A DNA stretch of 64,000 nucleotides from Actinernus sp. WN-2022 (GCA_030867875.1 JAOWCC010001589.1:86389537-86453536); one strand, 5' to 3'. Positions 1 to 15,500 are shown, numbered from the stretch's first letter. The notes: a model not told the origin generated them from the letters alone. Numbers and translations: made by a program.

Positions 1-117
1 ATGGTTAGACATTCATGTATTCTCGGATAAGGACATACAATCGCAGGTCCCACGTCTGCCTCAAGATTATCAGTCTCATCAGACTGTCACGAGTTACCGA
101 CGTTAAATAAAGTTGCT
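1..117 (+). repeat. 3' part of a tRNA-derived SINE, cut by the window edge
   Basis: This stretch is the near-identical inverted counterpart of 3173-3290. Both contain the GTCACGAGTTACCGACG and TTAAATAAAGTTGCTT blocks and the start ATGGTTAGAC. The other copy continues into a tRNA-like head, so this is the tail of the same SINE on the plus strand. Confidence 0.75.
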
Positions 118-387
118 TAACCTTAATTACCTTTATACACTAATTTCATCAACAACGACTTGATAATGAATGCTAACTGCTGTTGGAAGCGAGTTGAAGC
201 TGATTGTTTTTAGCACTAACCATACGAGTATGGCAGTGACACGTTCTGCGATACAGAAAGAGTTGTATTCGAAATCCACAACGAATACATGTAATTCAAC
301 AGTTTTTGTTCTCAACTTTCTAAACAGCATTTACTGCTGTTGCAAGGATGTCCAAGAACAGTCTGGATAACACTGCTATTGGCTAAC

Positions 388-542
388 CTGTTGTACATGA
401 ACATCGTTCAGAGCCTTGGAGTTTCCAGCAGCTGCTCTGGAAAGCAGCGTGTTCATCATCCGGATCATTATCTCACAGCTTAGTAAGCGCAAAACATTCC
501 TGAATGGTTTGCAGAACTCAGGGGGGGTGGGAGGGGGGCAAC
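388..542 (-). CDS. UBR2: UBR2-like exon 28 (Pro-rich PPEFC segment)
   Basis: 155 nt, entering at phase 1 and leaving at phase 0. It encodes [20 protein letters not shown] followed by a helical stretch ending in HVQQ. Family members have a proline run plus PEFCP at this place, just after the basic linker. The donor is CAG|GTTAGC and the acceptor CTTGAAG|GTTGCC. The exon may instead start a little upstream, because another AG lies nearby, but the phase fits this choice. Confidence 0.9.
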
Positions 543-3500
543 CTTCAAGAAGAGCATTACGTGTTAAGGACTGTGTTAAGTTATTTGGAATAGCCAACCA
601 TTCAGTGCAAGAAGTGAATGCTTTAGAATATCTAAAACCACAGCAGCGTATGCACCTATTTCAAAAATGGTTGGAAATGGATTGTGGTTGTAAGTCTGCT
701 GAATTCGTTTGTTTTTGGGTCAAAAACTTTAAGATGAATATTAATGGTTTCCTTCAAAACGATTTTCGAATAGCAGATATTACAGTTGTGTCTACGAATA
801 GCAGTTTCAGTGGTATTGACCCGAACGCCTCACTTCGATGGAATGAAGCACTATTCAAACTGTGTATCTAAATTAGTCGTGCTTGTTTAAGGGGGTGTTG
901 GTGTCATACAAGAATGATGGTTTGAATAGCGCTTCATTACATCAAAGTGAGGCATTTGGTCAATACCGCTGAAACTGCTGTTCGTAGATGCAACTCAGTG
1001 TAATATCTCCTATTACACTGCAGTTTATCTGTTGTGCACAGCTGAAGAGTCATAAAACCATAATACATTTCGGTTTTGGAATGTCATTTGCCGTTTGCCC
1101 GAGACAACCTACATACATACATTCTATTGGGCTCCCCTAAGGGTTTTCAGACCAATTTACAATGAATTGAAAGCAATAATGCAGAAAAGAATATACACTG
1201 TTGTCTAAGAATACTAAAAACATTAATACTAATTTCTAATACTAATATACTTAGAAAATCTTACAGCTAAAAATATTTGATTGAAGTATAACTATGGACT
1301 ATTTTAGATTTAGCCTGATGAGGTTTTAAACACTTCAACAGATTTGATCTAGCTCTTATTCCAAAACTATGTTAATAATATTAATTTAATTTAAAAGTCC
1401 AACATTATCTGTGCACTGAACCTGTCTAACTAGTGAATGGAACTGATCATTTCACATACAGTACACGACTTTGTCTTTCTTGGCCCTTCTCCTTTGTTGC
1501 TCCTCCGCCTAAAAGAGAAAAATATTAGTACACCTCTCTTTTTGGATAACACTGACATTAATAATTAGCTCTAATCACACTGATTATTTTGTTTATTGAA
1601 CTATACCATCTATATTTAGCATCAATTTCATGGAAAATAGGGCAATCCCTTTATGTAGGACGACACAAATTTTTACCAAAAATACAATAGAATACAACAC
1701 AATACAATTCAATACAACAATAGAACGCAACACAATACAATACAATAGAATACAATTTGGTAGCAATTCGTGTCATCCTACATGAAGGGATGGCCGAAAA
1801 TAGATTCAGATAAGAAAACCTTGGGGGGGGGGGGGGGGGGGGACCAGGGTTTCAGTTGAGAGTTGATCAGGTGTTGCAATAGGGACAACCATGTGACATC
1901 AAACAATTCAAGATGGCGGCACTCAGGAAATTCAAATCAGTGTTATGAACAGAAAAGTCGGTGCATAAGTGACATCTGATGCACAGGAAACAAACACAGC
2001 AATAAATAGATTTCACTGGCCCCCTCCCATGGCATAGGCATTTCTTGGAAAGTAGAGTTTCCAACAAAACTTCCAAGGTATTTCCAACATATTTCCATCC
2101 ATTGGAAGTGTGCAAAACCATGATAATTCCAACTTCCAAATACTTTCCAACTATTTTCCAACAAACTTCCATCCCATCAAAGAGGTGCATTTATTCTAGT
2201 GTTTAGGCATCCATAAGGAACATGTGAAACGAAAGACTGTCCCCTTTAAAGATTGCAATTAACTTAATTGTGTCAATCAAGACAGCACGGGACTCACGGT
2301 TTCACAGCAGCTGTGTGTGGCTAATAAGTAATATGTAAATAGTTTTATTTTTGTTTTATTCTCTGATTGAGCCGGCTAGAATACTGCAGTGGTGCGTGTG
2401 TATTCATATTAGATAGTTTATACTTAGGATTTATGCATAATCGTAGTACCAGGGTCCATATTTGGTGCCAATGCGACTACATTTTGAGTGTTGGCGACCA
2501 AAATTTCAGAGTTAGTCGCCAGTTGGTGACTTACCTAAAGTACGTCTTCACAATGTCCCAAAGTCACACAATTAGCCAATAAAACATGTCAGCAAATGTT
2601 CTTTGTATGTTGTGTGTCGCTTGAAACTTGAAATGTGGCGACCACAATAAATTATTGGTCTTTTGGCGACCGATGGATCCGAAATAAATCATTATTATTA
2701 TTATAATTAATCATATCAAGTGAACATTAGTAAGTGAGTGAATCTCAGTGTGTGGCATGCAATGATAATGTCGAACAAAAAAAAATTAGTAACGGAAAGC
2801 ACTTGAACCAAAGTGGGAGCGCGCGTGACAACGTCAAAAGCCGGGGAAATATTTTTGCTCCACTTTTTAGTTGTTGTGCGTGCACCCACTTTGCTTCAAC
2901 TGCTTCCGGTTACTAAAAATAGATTTTATTTGATATTTTCATTGCACAGGTGCGCATATCGGAGATTCCCTCTCTTATGTACGATCTCTCGGTAATATTA
3001 TTATTGAATTCGGTTTTTGGATGATAGCGAAAATTATCAAGACAGAGGTAATAATTATGTGTTATCTGCCAAAGCTGAAGGCTAATGCTGACAACACAGA
3101 CCAAGGTCGTGATAATTTTCGCTATCATCCAAAAACCGAATTCAATTATTGTAAAGTGATAAAGTAAAATAAAGCAACTTTATTTAACGTCGGTAACTCG
3201 TGACAGTCTGGTGATACTGGTAAACTTGAGGCCGACGTGGGACCTACGTTTTTACGTCCTTATATGAGAAGACGCGAAAGTCTAACCATTTGCAGTTCGT
3301 GAACGAGATTGTTTCACAAAGGCAGCACCTTCTACTCAGGTATTTTAAGACACTGAGTGTTGGTGTGGCCGGGGTTTGAACTCGCGACCTCCCGCACAAC
3401 AGACTGAAGCTTAACCACTGAGTTAACCGGGAGATGGTTTTATTATTCATTTAAGCACTTAAGCACATGGTTTAGACAGAACGAAAGCTAGTGGAAACGA

Positions 3501-6500
3501 AGCTAAATGAAACGCCGTAAATTGGTTTGTTTACGATTGAAATTCAAGATGTTTGTTTCTTAATCGAGCTTATGCTTTTATTTACAAGTTTAGTGAAAAA
3601 GACTGGAGAAACATAGCTGAGAGCTTAAAATAACAAAATGGCACAAAAAAGCAAAATAATTTCTCTACTTTCTAGCGTACTTGTTATTATTGAGCACTAA
3701 CAACGTCACATTAACTTAGAGATAATATTGTATCGAGAATTAGCTGTGTATTCTCAGCCAATCAGAATTGAGATAGTGAGTAAATTGAATAACAACACAA
3801 GTTAGTGTGATGCTTCTACAGATCAAGAGACTGTCTTCACCTTGGCCTGTTCAATCCTGCTGTAGTGATAGAAGAATGGGTTGTAATCCTTATAGAATTC
3901 CTCTTTGAGTTCGTAAAGACCTCTGCCAGTCACACCAGGTTTTCTACATAACAGTCAGAAGATCACAGGTTAACAATATCACAGACGGCTCAATAATTAG
4001 CAAGTGTGCTAAACAATGTCACCTAAAATAAATGCAAGGATATAGTTGTTACAGTTAATTTTCATTTCAGGTTAATTTTAAATCAAACTAGGTTAATTTA
4101 AATCAACTTAGGTTATTCGTTATCAGTAAATTAACCTAGATTAATATCAATTTAACCTAAGTTATCTTTTTCAAACTAGGTTGTTCTTAGTTTGAGTTCT
4201 TTTGGTATAATTAAAAGATGTATGACTATATGGATGGGAGAGTAGGGTTGTAGATAGGATGGTTACATTGCTATGTATGTCCCTGGTTGTATAAAATAAA
4301 AGGAGTGCAATCATTATGGTTTTAGTCTGTCAATCCTACATAAGTCTTAAGTGGGTGATAACTCACTGTTCAGAGTGGTTAGGGTTTTTTAATGGTTGGG
4401 TTAGGGTTTTATTTGGTGTAAACTATCATTGAAAAAACTCGCCGTTTACCTGAGAAACCTAGCCCTAGGTGGGCGAGAACTCGTTGTTTACCTGTAAACT
4501 TAGTTAACGGTTAGGGTATTTTTTGTGGTCGGATGAATAACTAAGGTGCGTCAGATGAATTAGGTGCGTCAGATGTATTAGGTGCGTCAGATAAAATAGG
4601 TGCGTTTGATGAAATAGGTGTGTCAGATGAATTATTGTTGGTGTCTGTAATAACATCATTAGCTACACAGTTTGGCAAGGTATTTATCTACCCTAGCCTA
4701 TTAAATTTGGCTTAGCCACCACGCTAAATTCCAATTTGACCTCTGGATAAGCTGGATCCTGACTTTGATCAGCCCCTATGGTCAGGTTGTTTTAAGTCTC
4801 ATTAGAAATTCAGAGAGAGAGTATACCTATACCCAGGTAACCCAAACTATACACAATCTCACCCAAAATAACATCCGGGCCAGCTATATCGCTTAACTGT
4901 CAAACTATGCGGCTTCTAAAACAGTTCTAGCTTACTTGAACGTGGCCACAGTGGAGATGATATCGTCCAGACTGTGTTCGTTCTCGAGGTCGAAGTCCGG
5001 TGGAGGCAGAGCTTTTAGCAGTTCGCTGTGAGCCAGTGGTTTGATACACAGCTTGTGCACAATCTCTCTCTGGTAACAATCAGCTTGTGTTACTTTGGCA
5101 ACACCAGGGGTGTACCGCTCACCTGAATCACAGAGACCTACTTAGTACACACACACGACGATATGGAACAGAGTTTGTAACTGCAAGAATCGGTTGTGTT
5201 CTCATGCTAAATCACAGCTACTTAGTTCACACACGTGAAGAATACGGAAAAAATAGTTTGTAACTGCAATAATCAGTTGTGTTCACATGCTAAATCACAG
5301 ATCACTACTTGAAAACCAAATGCCTCTTTCGAAGCCATCAAAGTCTCTGGAAAAACTGGCAACAGTAGGTATGTGTCAAAGGGAAAGGTGGGAAAGTTAA
5401 ACACTTGTAATGGTCGATGGTCGATGTGTAGAGCACCGAATGGTCGACGTGTCGAGCATTAGCCGTTAGTCAGAACGAAAAAGCAATTTAAATTGTCTTA
5501 TTACCTTTAAGGCCACTGAAGTTGCGGAAACGTAGAAATAAAATTGAGTGACCTGGAAATACCAATCTTAAAAAAAACTTTAATCTGAAAAATCGTCTGA
5601 AAACCTTTAATCTCAAACATAACACATGTTAAATAATTCCTACAACGGTGTTCCTAATAACATGTTGAATAGTTGTATTCTTGATGAGAAGCGCTACATT
5701 TCATTCCTAACAATAAATGCCAGTTTCAAGAAATTGACAAGAAAAATCAGGGGTTAAATTTACGTGATTTTGATTCAAGGGCCCGATTACAAATATGACC
5801 ACAAAAATTAAGAAACCTGTCAGAGGGGATGATTTTGATGCATGACATTCATTTATACGTGTTGGCATTAAAGAGTAAACAATAAATAAGATGAACAAGA
5901 TTATCACTTTTTGGCCCAAAAAATTCTTTTCTGCAGTCATTCTACTCCCTGTAGCTCATAATATAATTTTAGCAATAGTACAAGTTACACCTTGAAACAA
6001 TCGTCTGATAATAAGGAATCATTTGCGCCTGCTAAAATTGTAATCACACCCTCGTGTAAAAATATTGTAAATTTAGTCTTCGATTTCACTGGTCAATTTC
6101 ATGAAATCAACACTACTTGTTAGTAGAACAATGTAGCGCTCACGATGCATATTGTAATCGCACCACAAGTATATAAATACATGGTACAATTTCAAAATGC
6201 ATTTACATATGTCACAGGGCCCTTTTTGCCTGACGCGGCCCACGTATCAATAGAGATTATTAATCCACGCAAAAGAATCGCAAATAATTTTACCGATGAT
6301 GGCGATGAGAAGGGCAAGCAGTTCTTCAGCTATTGTCATCTTCTGACTCATCTTGTCCTGACAAGAGAAATATCAATGAACAATTACATAGAACTAGTGA
6401 TGAGATAAGATACAAGATTCCACCGTGTATGATAAACACCGAAATGATGTAAAACGTGTTGACGTATGCAGCTGATTAGCACCTTTAACTGTATTTCTTC

Positions 6501-9500
6501 GCGCAACAAACATGGGTCACGCCACATTGTGTTAGCATTTTATAAGCTGCATTTTACTTACCCCATCGATCTTGCTCTCGTCAAACTTGGGCCTGTTGGG
6601 AAAAACGAATTTTCCATTAACTTCATTGGAAAGCTTTCCTGCTAGCAGAGGTCTCCCACTGGGTTAGTCAATAATCTGCTCACAGGGAATAATGGAAATC
6701 ACGTGTGATTTCCTTGCAAGTTAAGTTTCCGATGTGCATTACACAGACTACACAATAGAGCGGTTTTCAATTAAGTAATGGTCCGCGCAAGAGGTAGGCA
6801 TATGTTATGCATGGAATGTAAAAAGGTGCTAATTGTGGTATTGTTTCAATCTTCCACCTCATTGGCTTAGACATTAAAATCTATCTAAAATTGGAGAAGA
6901 AGAAAAAAAATTCTCATTTTGTAAACAGATTTGAATTGCATCTAGTGAAAACTCTCATAACTTTCAATATGACAAACTTTCAATATGGGGAACATTTTTG
7001 AATTGAATGTTTTCTTGGTTATTGGTTTGCACTCTTCTGATTGGACAAAATGTTTTCACACAAAAGAACTCTACCTTTAAAATGCATTTTTAGTGGATAT
7101 AATTTCAGAAATTTATGATTTAAGGGTTGACGAGTTGTCAGTATGAAAAACAGAAAATACTAAAGTGGGGAAAGCAAATTGCATCTGAACAAATAGAATT
7201 GTGCCTACCTCTTGCGCGGACTGTTACTTAATTGTCGAAAGTAATAAGTGACGACTTTGGTTTGGTGTTTGCCTAACTTTTCTAATGGATGAAAAAATGG
7301 TTTGTCATCAGCCAATCAGCTTCTAAACTAAAACCAAACATTGTTTTGGTCCGTCAGGCAATCAATTTTCGTTTTAGAGCAGTTTTCAGTTGAGTGTAGT
7401 AAAACCAAACGCAAATTACCCACAGCCAGCCAATCATAGAATCGAGTAATCACAAGTAACTCACAAATGGCTTCCCTGTGAGCCAATGACAAACCAAAGA
7501 AAAACCAAAACAATTTGCATTTGGTTTTACTTTGGATTTTGATTGGTTGGTTTACTTTCTCAGCCAATAGGAGAGCTTAGTAAACGCAAAACCAAAACAC
7601 TTCCAACACTCAATTGAAATCCGCTCTAGCGAGTGTTATCCACAATTGCGTTTACTTTTCCTCGTGACTGGTTCAAGTAAAACCAATCACGAATTACTTC
7701 AGTTCCTGATTGACTCATTGCATTTTTACTTGCTTCCGTGATTGGTTCTGGTTTTTACAACGTAACTGAAAACAATTACTAGAAAACATGCACCTATAGA
7801 GTTAAATAGGATGGCACCCTGCTTGTTATGGTTAAAAATGGTGTGCTTTCTATAAGCTTCTATAACGACTTACAAGGCCCACTCTAACAAACCAAACTTG
7901 TCCAGCAAGGCGACCAGGAAGTGATCACTGTTCATGTATGCAGCAGCCGCCTAAAAACACAAACAAACTTGACATTCAAAATACCAAAGACGCAAAATTG
8001 GGCATTTTGTCTTCTTATAAACGTAAAGGATCGATATTTTAAACTAAGTCCAAATCTTAGACACCATCTCGCTATTGTATTAAGTAACACTCCAGCTAAA
8101 ATCGACAGCACTGAATGGCAAGGAATGTAAAAAGGTATTGATTTTCTATTCTTCTTTCTCATAAATTCATTGGTTGATACTCATAAATTGAAAAGAAGAC
8201 CATCGAAGTAATGCACTTTCATTAGATGACTTTTGAAGTTTAAATTTAGTTTTGATCAAACTAACTATGGTTTGATTTCAATGAAAATCAACCGTGAGGA
8301 AAGTTCTCACATTTGTGATTCAAATATATTTTGCCTGCCCCCCTTCCTATTGGCTGGATGGTGTTAAGTTTTCACAGTACAAATGACCAACAGCGTACAG
8401 TTTCCTTTATTTTCTGCTTGTAACTTTGACTGAGGAAATCTCAGACAGCACATAAGACACATTCAAGCAAAATTGTCCGAGAGGACATACTCGTTGCCGC
8501 AGCCTATTGTCTATTCCTATTGTTCGTATGCGAATCATTACTTAAAGTGTTCAAAACAATGGATAGGTGGAGTCACTTAGTGAGCGGTCAGTAATTATTG
8601 TGGGGGGGGGGGGGGGGAATTGAGAGGCGAAGAGGTGAGAGGCGAAGCACTTAACCCCTATTCAAACAAGTGCAGAACTTAAAGTATTCATTGTATGCCA
8701 AAACTTTCTTCACAGAAGTACTCAAACCATTTCGGAGGTTCATAGCTATAAAAATTGAAGAAAGGGTTATAGGCACTTTAAACACTGGTACAATCACCTA
8801 ACAGTTGATTACGGTATGCTAACTGTTTTAATCGTTCGCTGTTCATCAGCAAAACTGAACCCTGTGTTTGTGGCATGTGCCTTTACCTGCATCATGATGA
8901 CATCTTTATCGTACATCTCAGTCCTACATTTCACATTCTGATAGTGGAAAACCTACAAAACACAACACAATTAAATGAACAGATCTAGCAGTGATATGGG
9001 ACTCCTGCTGCAGAGAAAACAGTCTCCTATTTTAAACACATTTTTAAAACTAGACAGTTTCTTCAAATCAGTGGCTACCCATAACTGTACCTGATTCATT
9101 ATGGCATAGCCATTTCTCCTCCACATCCCAGCATGCACCTGGGCCACCATAGCCAGTGCTCGCATAGGATACTCCATCAGAAAGAGTTTCAACCGATCAT
9201 CCTGTAACAATTGACAATACCGTGAGAACATTTTCTTTATGAAGAACCTTTACCAGCATTACTTTAACTAATGGATTATTTAAAGATGATTAGGTAGGTT
9301 TATTGAGGTCCCATCCACACTAATATATTTTCATTTGAAAAACGCATCTTTTTCAAAAACGTTCCCCAAAATAGAGGTTTTCAAAAACTTCTTCCCCCTG
9401 AACCGAACTTTAAATGATGGATCAATGTAGGGGCAAAATTAACATTTGCATAGCGTCCATGCAGGCTCTTCTTCCTCCTGAACCAAGTCTAATGATAAAT

Positions 9501-12500
9501 CAATGTAGGGGCATAATTAACATTTGCATAGCGTCCATGCAGGCTCTTCTTCCTCCTGAATCTAGTCAAATGATAGATAAATGTAGGGGTGTAATTCACA
9601 TTTATAGTGTCTGCGCAGGTTCTTCTTCCCCCTCCTCCCCTATTCTCATGAGCCTGTTCACAGGCTACAGTATAATAAGGTTCATTTGAGGTCATTTACA
9701 ATCACAATGCTATGATAGGATAGTGACATGATAAGGTCTATGAAGCACTTACCTCACTTTCAAATGTAAAGAGTTCATTAAATGATAAGTCAAATTTGTC
9801 ACAGGCGAGAATCAGACCTAAAAAACAGCCAAGCAAACAACAAAAACAAAATTCAAACTTTTACTTCCATCTATTTCCATGCCAAACAGTGTCAGGGTAT
9901 AACACTGAGTGTACTACAGCATTCACATGTAATTCTTAGCATCAATCACTAACCTGCTAGAAATCTTGATACCGGCAAATGAATAGAAACAGAAGACTTG
10001 GCAACATTATACTTGATCAACTTGAAGGTTCGACCAATTACTGAATAGGAATGAAAGTGTCTGAATGAGAGAACAGGTTTAGTTTTACCAGAAATATTAG
10101 TTAATTATCACCAACCTATCGCATATAATGTATCTTCAAAAGAAGCTCTTTTAAACAGTGCCCCAAGCTGCAATCATTTTAATCAGTGCTGTAGTTAAAT
10201 TTTCATAGGTGACTAATGTTACCTATTATGCATCACAACATCACACTTGACTGTTTGTGAAGGATCGATGCCAAAAAAAGGTTTATTTCGAATTGGAATT
10301 TGGGTTGATTTTTAAGGAAGGAGGAAAACCAGAGAACCCGGACAAAACCCCTCAAAGCAAGGGTGAGATACCAACAAACTCAACTCACATATGATGCCAG
10401 GTCCTGGATTGAATCCTGTGCCACAGAGGTGAGAGGTGAGTGCTCAAACCACTCGGCCACCCTTACATGATGCTCAGCCTTTACCAGCACAAACAACAGA
10501 CCTGAACATTTATTGCTTGGTCACCAGCTGGTCAGTGGGAAAAATTGAGAGCTTGGAGCATTGAAGCACCCTCTTAAAAAGGGCCCAGCTTTCTCTTGAT
10601 CAAAATGGAATAAAGATCCAGAACCCTTTACATTCAAGGCTTTTGCCATAATCACTGGTATAATGAACTAAATGGAATAAAGATCCAGAACCGGCCTTTA
10701 CATTCAAGGCTTTTGCCATAATCACTGGTATAATGAACTAAATGGAATAAAGATCCAGAACCCTTTACATTCAAGGCTTTTGCCATAACCACTGGTATAA
10801 TGAACTAAATGTTGACAAGGTATGCTAACTGGCATGGGAAGTGAGTAGCAGCTGGTGTTAAATTGCACATTACCTCTTACTTCCCACAGTGCATAGTATA
10901 CCTTTATTGGCTTTTAGTTGATTATACATGTACAAATGTACATGTACCGGTGTTAATCCTTGGTTAGCATACCTTTTAGTTGATTATACATGTACAAATG
11001 TACATGTACCAGTGTTAATCCTTGGTTAGCATACCTTTTAGTTGATTATACATGTACAAATGTACATGTACCAGTGTTAATCCTTGGTTAGCATACCTTT
11101 TAGTTGATTATACATGTACAAATGTACATCTACCAGTGTTTATCTTCCTTGGTTAGCATACCTTTTAGTTGATTATACATGTACAAATGTACATCTACCA
11201 GTGTTTATCTTCCTTGGTTAGCATACCTTTTAGTTGATTATACATGTACAAATGTACATCTACCAGTGTTTATCTTCCTTGGTTAGCATACCTTTTAGTT
11301 GATTATACATGTACAAATGTACATCTACCAGTGTTTATCTTCCTTGGTTAGCATACCTTTTAGTTGATTATACATGTACAAATGTACATCTACCAGTGTT
11401 TATCTTCCTTGGTTAGCATACCTTTTAGTTGATTATACATGTACAAATGTACATCTACCAGTGTTTATCTTCCTTGGTTAGCATACCTTTTAGTTGATTA
11501 TACATGTACAAATGTACATGTACCAGTGTTAATCCTTGGTTAGCATACCTTTTAGTTGATTATACATGTACAAATGTACATGTACCAGTGTTTATCTTCC
11601 TTGGTTAGCATACCTTTTAGTTGATTATACATGGACAAATGTACATGTACAAGTGTTAATCCTTGGTTAGCATACCTTTTAGTTGATTATACATGTACAA
11701 ATGTACATCTACCAGTGTTTATCTTCCTTGGTTAGCATACCTTTTAGTTGATTATACATGTACAAATGTACATGTACCAGTGTTAATCCTTGGTTAGCAT
11801 ACCTTTTAGTTGATTATACATGTACAAATGTACATCTACCAGTGTTTATCTTCCTTGGTTAGCATACCTTTTAGTTGATTATACATGTACAAATGTACAT
11901 GTACCAGTGTTAATCCTTGGTTAGCATACCTTTTAGTTGATTATACATGTACAAATGTACATCTACCAGTGTTTATCTTCCTTGGTTAGCATACCTTTTA
12001 GTTGATTATACATGTACAAATGTACATGTACCAGTGTTAATCCTTGGTTAGCATACCTTTTAGTTGACTATACTTGTACAAATGTACATGTACCAGTGTT
12101 TATCTTCCTTGGTTTAATAGCACACCTTTTAGTTGATTATCTTCCTTGGTTATCATACCTATTAGTTCATTACACATGTACAAATGTACATTTACCAGTG
12201 TTTATTTCCCGTAGTTAGCATACCTTTTAGTTGATTATACATGTACAAATGTATATGTACAAGTACTAGTGTTTATTTTCCTAGGTTAGCATACCTTTTA
12301 GTTGATTATACATGTACAAATGTACATCTACCAGTGTTAATCCTTGGTTAGCATACCTTTTAGTTGATTATACATATGTCATGTACAAATGTACTAGTGT
12401 TTATCTTCCTTAGTTAGCACAAGTTTTAGTTGATTATACATGCACAAATGTACTAGTGTTTATCTTCCTTAGTTAGCACAAGTTTTAGTTGATTATACAT

Positions 12501-15500
12501 GCACAAATGTACCAGTGTTTATCTTCCTTGGTTAACATACCCTTTAGTTGATTATCTTCCTTGGTTAGCATACATTTTAGTTGATTATACATGTACAAAT
12601 GTACATGTATCAGTGTTTATCTTCCTTGCTTAGCATACCTTTTAGTTGATTATACATGTACAAATGTACATGTACCAGTGTTTATTTTCCTTGGTTAGCA
12701 TACCTTTTAGTTGATTATACATGTACAAATGTACCAGTGTTTATCTTCCTTGCTTAGCATACCTTTTAGTTGATTATACATGTACAAATGTACATGTACC
12801 AGTGTTTATTTCCCTTGGTTATCATACCTTTTAGTTGATTATACATAATGTAGTAACATGTACCAGTGTTTATCTTCCTTGGTTAGCATACCTTTTAGTT
12901 GATTATACATGTACAAATGTACCAGTGTTTATCTTCCCTGGTTAGCATACCTTTTAGTTGATTATACATGTACAAATGTACATGTACCAGTGTTTATTTT
13001 CCTTGGTTAGCATACCTTTTAGTTGATTATACATGTACAAATGTACATCTACCAGTGTTAATCCTTGGTTAGCATACCTTTTAGTTGATTATACATATGT
13101 CATGTACAAATGTACTAGTGTTTATCTTCCTTAGTTAGCACAAGTTTTAGTTGATTATACATGCACAAATGTACATGTACCAGTGTTTATCTTCCTTAGT
13201 TAGCACAAGTTTTAGTTGATTATACATGCACAAATGTACCAGTGTTTATCTTCCTTGGTTAACATACCCTTTAGTTGATTATCTTCCTTGCTTAGCATAC
13301 ATTTTAGTTGATTATACATGTACAAATGTACATGTATCAGTGTTTATCTTCCTTGCTTAGCATACATTTTAGTTGATTGTACATGTACAAATGTACATGT
13401 ATCAGTGTTTATCTTCCTTGCTTAGCATACATTTTAGTTGATTATACATGTACAAATGTACATGTATCAGTGTTTATCTTCCTTGCTTAGCATACCTTTT
13501 AGTTGATTATACATGTACAAATGTACATGTACCAGTGTTTATCTTCCTTGCTTAGCATACATTTTAGTTGATTATATACATGTACAAATGTACATGTATC
13601 AGTGTTTATCTTCCTTGCTTAGCATACATTTTAGTTGATTATACATGTACAAATGTACATGTATCAGTGTTTATCTTCCTTGCTTAGCATACCTTTTAGT
13701 TGATTATACATGTACAAATGTACATGTACCAGTGTTTATTTTCCTTGGTTAGCATACCTTTTAGTTGATTATACATGTACAAATGTACCAGTGTTTATCT
13801 TCCTTGGTTAGCATACCTTTTAGTTGATTATACATGTACAAATGTACATGTACCAGTGTTTATTTCCCTTGGTTATCATACCTTTTAGTTGATTATACAT
13901 AATGTAGTAACATGTACCAGTGTTTATCTTCCTTGGTTAGCATACCTTTTAGTTGATTATACATGTACAAATGTACTTGTACCAGTGTTTATCTTCCCTG
14001 GTTAGCATACCTATTAGTTCATTATACATGTACAAATGTACATTTACCAGTGTTTATTTCCCTTGGTTAGCATACCTTTTAGTTGATTATACATAATGTA
14101 GTAACATGTACCAGTGTTTATCTTCCTTGGTTAGCATACCTTTTAGTTGATTATACATGTACAAATGTACATGTACCAGTGTTTATCTTCCTTGGTTTAA
14201 TAGCACACCTTTTAGTTGATTATCTTCCTTCGTTATCATACCTATTAGTTCATTATACATGTACAAATGTACATTTACCAGTGTTTATTTCCCTTGGTTA
14301 GCATACCTTTTAGTTGATTATACATGTACAAATGTACATGTACCAGTGTTTATCTTCCTTGGTGATGCAAATCTACACAGTCTAGTTTTTAAAGGAACTC
14401 AACTCATCCATCGTATTTGCCATAATAAACCACTTTGTCAACCACTGATTGAGGACATTATTATGATGTATTGTACATATTCTGGGCAAAACATTTACCT
14501 TTTTCATCTTTTACTTCCATTTCTGAATATTTCTTCCTGCTCTCAAGTAGTACTCTCAAGGCATCTAGTACAGAATTCTTGAAAACTAAAATCTGAAGAA
14601 AAGGTACAAGAAAATATTACTACAAGAATGAACCCATAGATCTTGACAACAAAACAATAGAGGGCTGGCTGTACATGTAAAAAATGTACTTTATGATCCA
14701 ACCGACACGTTGGTTGGCAGTTGGCTGTTGGCCAACACTTTATCTCACCGACACTTTGCCGACACTGCACCAACATTGGGTTGACAGTCAGCCGATTTAA
14801 ACATTGAAGTGTTGGCCAACAGTCGACCGACACTTGTCAGTTGGATCATAAAGTATAGTTTTCCCCTCTCATACAGTAGATTGTAATGTCAGTCATATCT
14901 GATCAGTACACATTTATTAACAATACAAAGATCAATGTTGGTTAAATTTGTTATCCAAAGTGTTCAGATGAAACTATCAAGTAAAAATGTTATACAATAA
15001 CACTGACAATACTATTACAGTAAGGCCACTCCATCCGTGAATGGTCATTGCTTTTTTCTGCCTTTTTGAGCAGCAGCCAATCAGAGGCATGACACAAAAC
15101 AAAACAAAACAATGGTTCAGATATTTTATAAATCTTTGTTATGATTGAATGACGTTGTAGAAATGTAGATTTCATTGTTTTCAGAGACGTCGCTGACAGA
15201 GAAAATAAAGTCTAAAAAGCAACTTTCGTTCATGGTTGGAGTGTCCACACTGTAATTTGGCTATTGCTAAACAGAGATCAAATAATGCATGCTTCAGGTC
15301 TTGAAAAGCTGTCAATGCACGTGTGGCATGAGAGGGTATTTAGTGGGTTAGCAAGACCTCAAAAGTATTCTCTCATAGAACATAGGAAAACCATCTTCTA
15401 TTTGTTTTATAACTTTATAAAATTTAATTTTCATGGGGAAAAATATACATGCATCGATCGTAACAAAATTCAAGTCTTTAGCCAATGACATTACTCCTTC

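Noticed and set aside
416..871. Plus-strand 151-residue open frame
   Set aside because: It overlaps exon 28 antisense, which explains part of its length, and it has no recognisable domain.
3362..3434. tRNA gene
   Set aside because: A- and B-box-like words are present but no acceptor stem closes and a SINE body follows. The same applies to 10400-10463.
10905..14365. Open frames reading [20 protein letters not shown] repeats
   Set aside because: They are products of the TACATGTA minisatellite.
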